Positions 6,950 through 9,422 of a stretch of 9,422 nucleotides of DNA are shown piece by piece. The stretch's first letter is position 1. Every line of letters begins with the position of its first letter. Origin of the DNA: an uncultured Pseudomonadota bacterium (GTDB lineage: Bacteria > Myxococcota_A > UBA796 > CAJQPC01); NCBI GenBank assembly GCA_937915955.1, contig CALGIB010000510.1:1-9422 (forward strand), written 5' to 3'. The position numbers and the translations under genes are program-made. The notes under the pieces were generated by a model, which saw nothing but the letters and a program-made list of their open reading frames with translations, was not told the origin of the DNA and did not search any database.

Positions 6950-7678
6950 TCAGATGTCCTCGCAGCCACTCCCCTCGGCCACCCGATCCATCTCGAACGA
7001 GCTGTGCGCGTTGTCCGGCCGCACCTTGGCCCCCCGCGTGAAGAACACGTTCGTGCTCCCGATGACGCGCTGCTCCAGCACCAGCATGAGCGCGCTCCCG
7101 ACGACGCGGTCGGGGCTCAGCACGCGCCCCTTGAGCACCGTGTGCGCCAGCTGCACGGCGTAGACCTCGACCCGCCCGAACACCGGCGCGTCCACCAGGA
7201 ACGTGATGCCGATCCTGCCGTCCTGGTCGGTGTCCTCGATGCGCTTGTCCTGGTCGTCCGACGGCACCGGCTCGGGCAGGGTCTCGTCGTAGCCCATGAC
7301 CTCGAGCTGCAGGTCCACGTCGTACCGGACCTGGTCGCCGATGTCCCGGAGCTCCACCGGGTAGGTCTTCTCCGGCAGGTGATCGACGAAGGCCTGGGGC
7401 ACGATCGGCGTGGCGAAGTCCCGCTCGGCGACCACCTCGACCCGGCAGGCCCTGTGCGTCTGCGTCAGGACACCGTCCTGCATGCGCAGCGTCGCCAGGT
7501 TCGTGCGGTGGTTCACCGTCGCGCTGTCCCCGAGCACCGGCACCTGGGCGATCACCGCCAGCTGGAGCTTCATCGCCCAGGTCCCGACCAGCTCCTCGGC
7601 CTGGACGTGCCGAGGTCGAGCCAGCGCCACCGAGCTCAGGAGCGCCAGGGCCAGCAGCGCCAGCAGGCGCGCCCTCAA
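6950..7678 (-). CDS. Secreted protein of unknown function with an EF-hand-like Asp loop
   Basis: 242 aa. The start is a TTG at 7676-7678 overlapping the serine hydrolase stop as TTGA; only this start preserves a complete signal peptide (RxR, then Leu/Ala-rich core 5-19, probable cleavage after ALA at 18-20 or further on near HVQA). The mature part begins EELVGTWAMKLQL and is rich in short beta-like strands. An acidic stretch at 141-158 contains DTDQDGRIGITF (149-160). This fits the first nine positions of a calcium-binding EF-hand/dockerin-type loop (Asp149, Asp151, Asp153, Gly154, Ile156), but position 12 is Phe rather than Glu. Two cysteines (Cys78, Cys239) could form a disulfide after export. 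I do not recognise a named family; the GTW start is faintly lipocalin-like, which is only a guess. Co-transcription with the hydrolase suggests a shared extracytoplasmic or envelope context. Confidence 0.78.
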   Translation of the reverse strand: MRARLLALLALALLSSVALARPRHVQAEELVGTWAMKLQLAVIAQVPVLGDSATVNHRTNLATLRMQDGVLTQTHRACRVEVVAERDFATPIVPQAFVDHLPEKTYPVELRDIGDQVRYDVDLQLEVMGYDETLPEPVPSDDQDKRIEDTDQDGRIGITFLVDAPVFGRVEVYAVQLAHTVLKGRVLSPDRVVGSALMLVLEQRVIGSTNVFFTRGAKVRPDNAHSSFEMDRVAEGSGCEDI

Positions 7679-8931
7679 GCGGTCCTCGGGACGGCCAGAG
7701 CGATGCGCTGGAGGACGCGGTACCAGCCGACCATGCCGGGGGCGAGGAAGGGCTTGCCGGTGTTCAGGAAGCTGACGGCCAGCTTGCGACGGGGGTCGGC
7801 GTAGACCACCACGGTCGTGAAGCCCAGGTGGCCGAAGCTGCCGCGGGTGCCCAGGCCGAACAGGCTGAACCGATCGCCGCCGAGCATGGGTCCTAGGCCG
7901 TAGCGCATGGGGAAGCCGAAGGTGCCGTCGGGCTGCGCGCGGGTGCGGTCCTGCACCGCTCGCGACAGGGTCCGCTCCTTGAACACCCGAGTGCCGTCCA
8001 GCTGTCCCCCGTTCAGGAGGAGCTGCAGGAAGCGCGTGGTCTCGCGACCGCTGGCCATCACGTTCGCCGAGGGGATCACCGCCGTCTTGAACAGCGGATC
8101 GTTGGACATCTCGATGGCCGTGGCGACCGGGAAGCCGACGGTGCTCTGGAAGACCTGGCTCATCACACCGGGGATCACGGGCCCGGTCATCGCGTGGTCC
8201 GCGACGCGATCGATCTGCTCGGGGGCGACGCCGTACTGGTGGTCCGCGAAGCCCAGCGGATCCAGGATCTCGCTGGCCGCGAGCTCCCGCACGTCACAGC
8301 CCTGGGTGGCCCGGATCACCTCGGCCAGGACCACGCCCATCAGGATCGGCGAGTACGCCACCCAGCCCTCTCGCCCCGCCGGCTCGACCCGGAACAGGAC
8401 GTCGCGCTGGGCCACGGGATCCGCCAGCAGATCCAGCGGAGCCATGCCCAGGTCGCTGGGGAAGCGGTGCAGCCCGGCCCCGTGCTGCAGCACCTGCTTG
8501 AGCGTGATGCGGCCCTTGCCGTTCTGCTCGAAGCCCGGCAGGTAGCGCGCGACCGGCGTGTCCAGCCTGAGCTCGCCCCGCTCGATGAGCAGGTGCACCA
8601 GCATCGAGGTCATCAGCTTGCTGGCCGAGAACTGGTTGAACAGCGAGTCCGGCCTGAGCGGCACGGGCGGGCCCTCGTCGTCCGGCCCGACCCCTCGGAG
8701 GTGGCCGATGGAGCGGTCCAGGACGACCCGCCCCTTGTGGCGCAGGCAGAGGGACAGCGCCGGGTACAGGCCCGATCGGTAGACCTCGACGACGTCCCGC
8801 CAGACCTGCTCGAGGGCCCCTGGGTCCAGGCCCGTGCTTGCGGCGTCCTGCTCGGCCCCACGCAGGGTCACCTGGTCCGAATCCCCGATCCGGACCAGCC
8901 GCTGCGCGAGAGCTGGCACCATGCTGGCCAT
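7675..8931 (-). CDS. Beta-lactamase-fold serine hydrolase (class C/esterase family)
   Basis: Serine hydrolase of the beta-lactamase/D-Ala-D-Ala-carboxypeptidase superfamily (COG1680), 418 aa from the ATG at 8929-8931. The SxxK motif FSASK gives nucleophile Ser102 and Lys105. The second motif is YSP (Tyr193), where class C enzymes have YxN. LKQVLQHGAGLHRF (144-157) corresponds to the family LLxHtSGl segment, and SFGHLGF (365-371) is the C-terminal HxG-type motif. Family members include esterases, peptidases and penicillin-binding-like proteins; true beta-lactamase activity is unlikely from these motifs alone. Other in-frame starts are GTG 9021 (30 residues longer, Pro/Ala-rich, 26 nt from the divergent gene) and ATG 8922, which has a GGGGA about 9 nt upstream. 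I chose 8931 because it leaves room for a divergent promoter and drops the low-complexity tail. No convincing signal peptide is visible, so location is unclear. The stop overlaps the next gene by 4 nt. Confidence 0.87.
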   Translation of the reverse strand: MASMVPALAQRLVRIGDSDQVTLRGAEQDAASTGLDPGALEQVWRDVVEVYRSGLYPALSLCLRHKGRVVLDRSIGHLRGVGPDDEGPPVPLRPDSLFNQFSASKLMTSMLVHLLIERGELRLDTPVARYLPGFEQNGKGRITLKQVLQHGAGLHRFPSDLGMAPLDLLADPVAQRDVLFRVEPAGREGWVAYSPILMGVVLAEVIRATQGCDVRELAASEILDPLGFADHQYGVAPEQIDRVADHAMTGPVIPGVMSQVFQSTVGFPVATAIEMSNDPLFKTAVIPSANVMASGRETTRFLQLLLNGGQLDGTRVFKERTLSRAVQDRTRAQPDGTFGFPMRYGLGPMLGGDRFSLFGLGTRGSFGHLGFTTVVVYADPRRKLAVSFLNTGKPFLAPGMVGWYRVLQRIALAVPRTA

Positions 8932-9047
8932 CCCCGGCCTGTAATCCCCCCAGCGGCTCTGGCCGAGCAGGCCTCGCGGCGGCGCGGCTCGAGCGGGCAG
9001 CGCGAGCGGGCTCGCGGCCACCGGCGGCGCCGTGGTAGCAAGCCCTC
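8932..9047. promoter_or_regulatory. Divergent intergenic/promoter region
   Basis: 116 nt between the chosen hydrolase start and the plus-strand cytochrome gene, so promoters for both directions should lie here or inside the genes. I see no strong -35/-10 pair. The only AT-leaning patch is around 8940-8946 (TGTAAT on plus). An imperfect 13-nt tandem repeat starting GAGCGGG lies at 8991-9016. If the hydrolase really starts at GTG 9021, most of this is coding. Confidence 0.35.
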
Positions 9048-9422
9048 ATGTGGCTCTTCCCCGTCCTGGCCTGCGCCGACCCGCCTCCCACCTGGCACGC
9101 CGAGGTCTCGCCGCTGCTGCAGGAGCACTGCCTGCGCTGCCACGCCGAGGGAGGTCAGGGGCCCGGCGACTTCAGCTCCCTCGAGCAGACCCGCGAGCTC
9201 GCGCCGGTGATCCTGGACGCCGTCGAGGACGGCCGCATGCCGCCTCCGACCACCGATCCCGACTGCCGCGACTTCGAGGGCAGCGAGTTCATGGTGCTGG
9301 ACGAGGGCGAGCAGGCCCTGCTGAGGCAATGGGTCGCCGCGGACATGCCCGAGGGAGACCCGGACGACGCCGTGATCGTGGAGGCCCCCTCGGTCCAGCT
9401 CGACGACCCGGACCTGGAGCTC
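9048..9422 (+). CDS. c-type cytochrome, start of a probable heme/copper type II monooxygenase-like protein (partial)
   Basis: 125 codons, open at the right edge, starting ATG 9048-9050. The N-terminus MWLFPVLACADPPP is a very short hydrophobic leader with VLAC, a possible lipobox (Cys9), but has no basic residue. The heme c site is CLRCH (Cys28, Cys31, His32) in a segment VSPLLQEHCLRCH typical of single-heme domains in planctomycete and myxobacterial proteins. Then come an RMPPP segment (63-67), where Met64 is a plausible distal heme ligand, a DCRDF segment (72-76), LDEGEQALLRQW (84-95) and MPEGDPDDA (100-108). This order resembles, from family knowledge, myxobacterial proteins in which the heme domain is followed by a copper type II ascorbate-dependent (DBM/PHM-like) monooxygenase C-terminal domain. 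That second domain would lie past the window, so its presence is a prediction. The protein should act outside the inner membrane in electron transfer or oxidation. Confidence 0.82.
   Translation, partial: MWLFPVLACADPPPTWHAEVSPLLQEHCLRCHAEGGQGPGDFSSLEQTRELAPVILDAVEDGRMPPPTTDPDCRDFEGSEFMVLDEGEQALLRQWVAADMPEGDPDDAVIVEAPSVQLDDPDLEL

Noticed and set aside
7865..7870. CTGAAC half-site of the LexA-like motif
   Set aside because: It lies inside the hydrolase gene and has no matching TTCAG at the right spacing; the same holds for GTTCAG at 4728-4733.
8932..9021. Thirty-residue extension of the serine hydrolase from GTG 9021
   Set aside because: Pro/Ala-rich, no signal peptide, no ribosome site, and it would leave only 26 nt to the divergent gene. 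Not fully excluded.
1..9422. tRNA, rRNA, CRISPR, insertion sequence or prophage signals
   Set aside because: Looked for on both strands; no regularly spaced repeats, transposase motifs, terminal inverted repeats or tRNA-like cloverleaf were seen, and coding sequence fills nearly the whole window.

Overview
The window is about 70% GC or more by eye, densely coded, and has almost no intergenic space. It suggests a chromosomal segment of a myxobacterium-like organism (Myxococcota). Three things point there: the high-GC codon use; a cytochrome c start typical of the myxobacterial heme plus copper type II monooxygenase proteins; and an SOS-type operator matching, as I recall it, the Myxococcus xanthus LexA box. 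I see no rRNA, tRNA, insertion sequence, phage gene or CRISPR array. The taxonomic call is inference.

Layout, right to left (most genes are on the minus strand). At the right edge a plus-strand gene (9048 to beyond the window) begins a secreted or lipoprotein c-type cytochrome. Divergent from it, a beta-lactamase-fold serine hydrolase (8931-7675) overlaps by 4 nt a small secreted protein with one EF-hand-like Asp loop (7678-6950). A 138-nt gap follows (6812-6949), holding a GC hairpin and a LexA-like palindrome. Then comes an uninterrupted six-gene minus-strand run: AlkB-family 2OG-Fe(II) dioxygenase (6811-6215), PaaI-type hotdog thioesterase (6188-5760), GT87/DUF2029 membrane glycosyltransferase (5744-4599), a second large polytopic GT-C/YfhO-like protein (4602-2743), a membrane-anchored M16 zinc peptidase (2746-1370), and a ZIP-like/COG0701 permease fusion cut by the left edge (1360 to beyond position 1). 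Gaps in this run are 26, 15, -4, -4 and 9 nt, so one transcript is likely.

How they may work together: the two overlapping GT-C proteins plausibly act as a pair, moving sugars from polyprenyl-phosphate donors onto an envelope or secreted acceptor. The M16 peptidase and the permease would act in the same envelope compartment, on protein processing and metal efflux. The alkylation-repair gene at the head sits directly behind the SOS-like operator. The most interesting hypothesis is that DNA damage also induces the downstream envelope and metal genes. The other noteworthy item is the fusion of a degenerate ZIP-type metal transporter to a two-repeat permease in one polypeptide.
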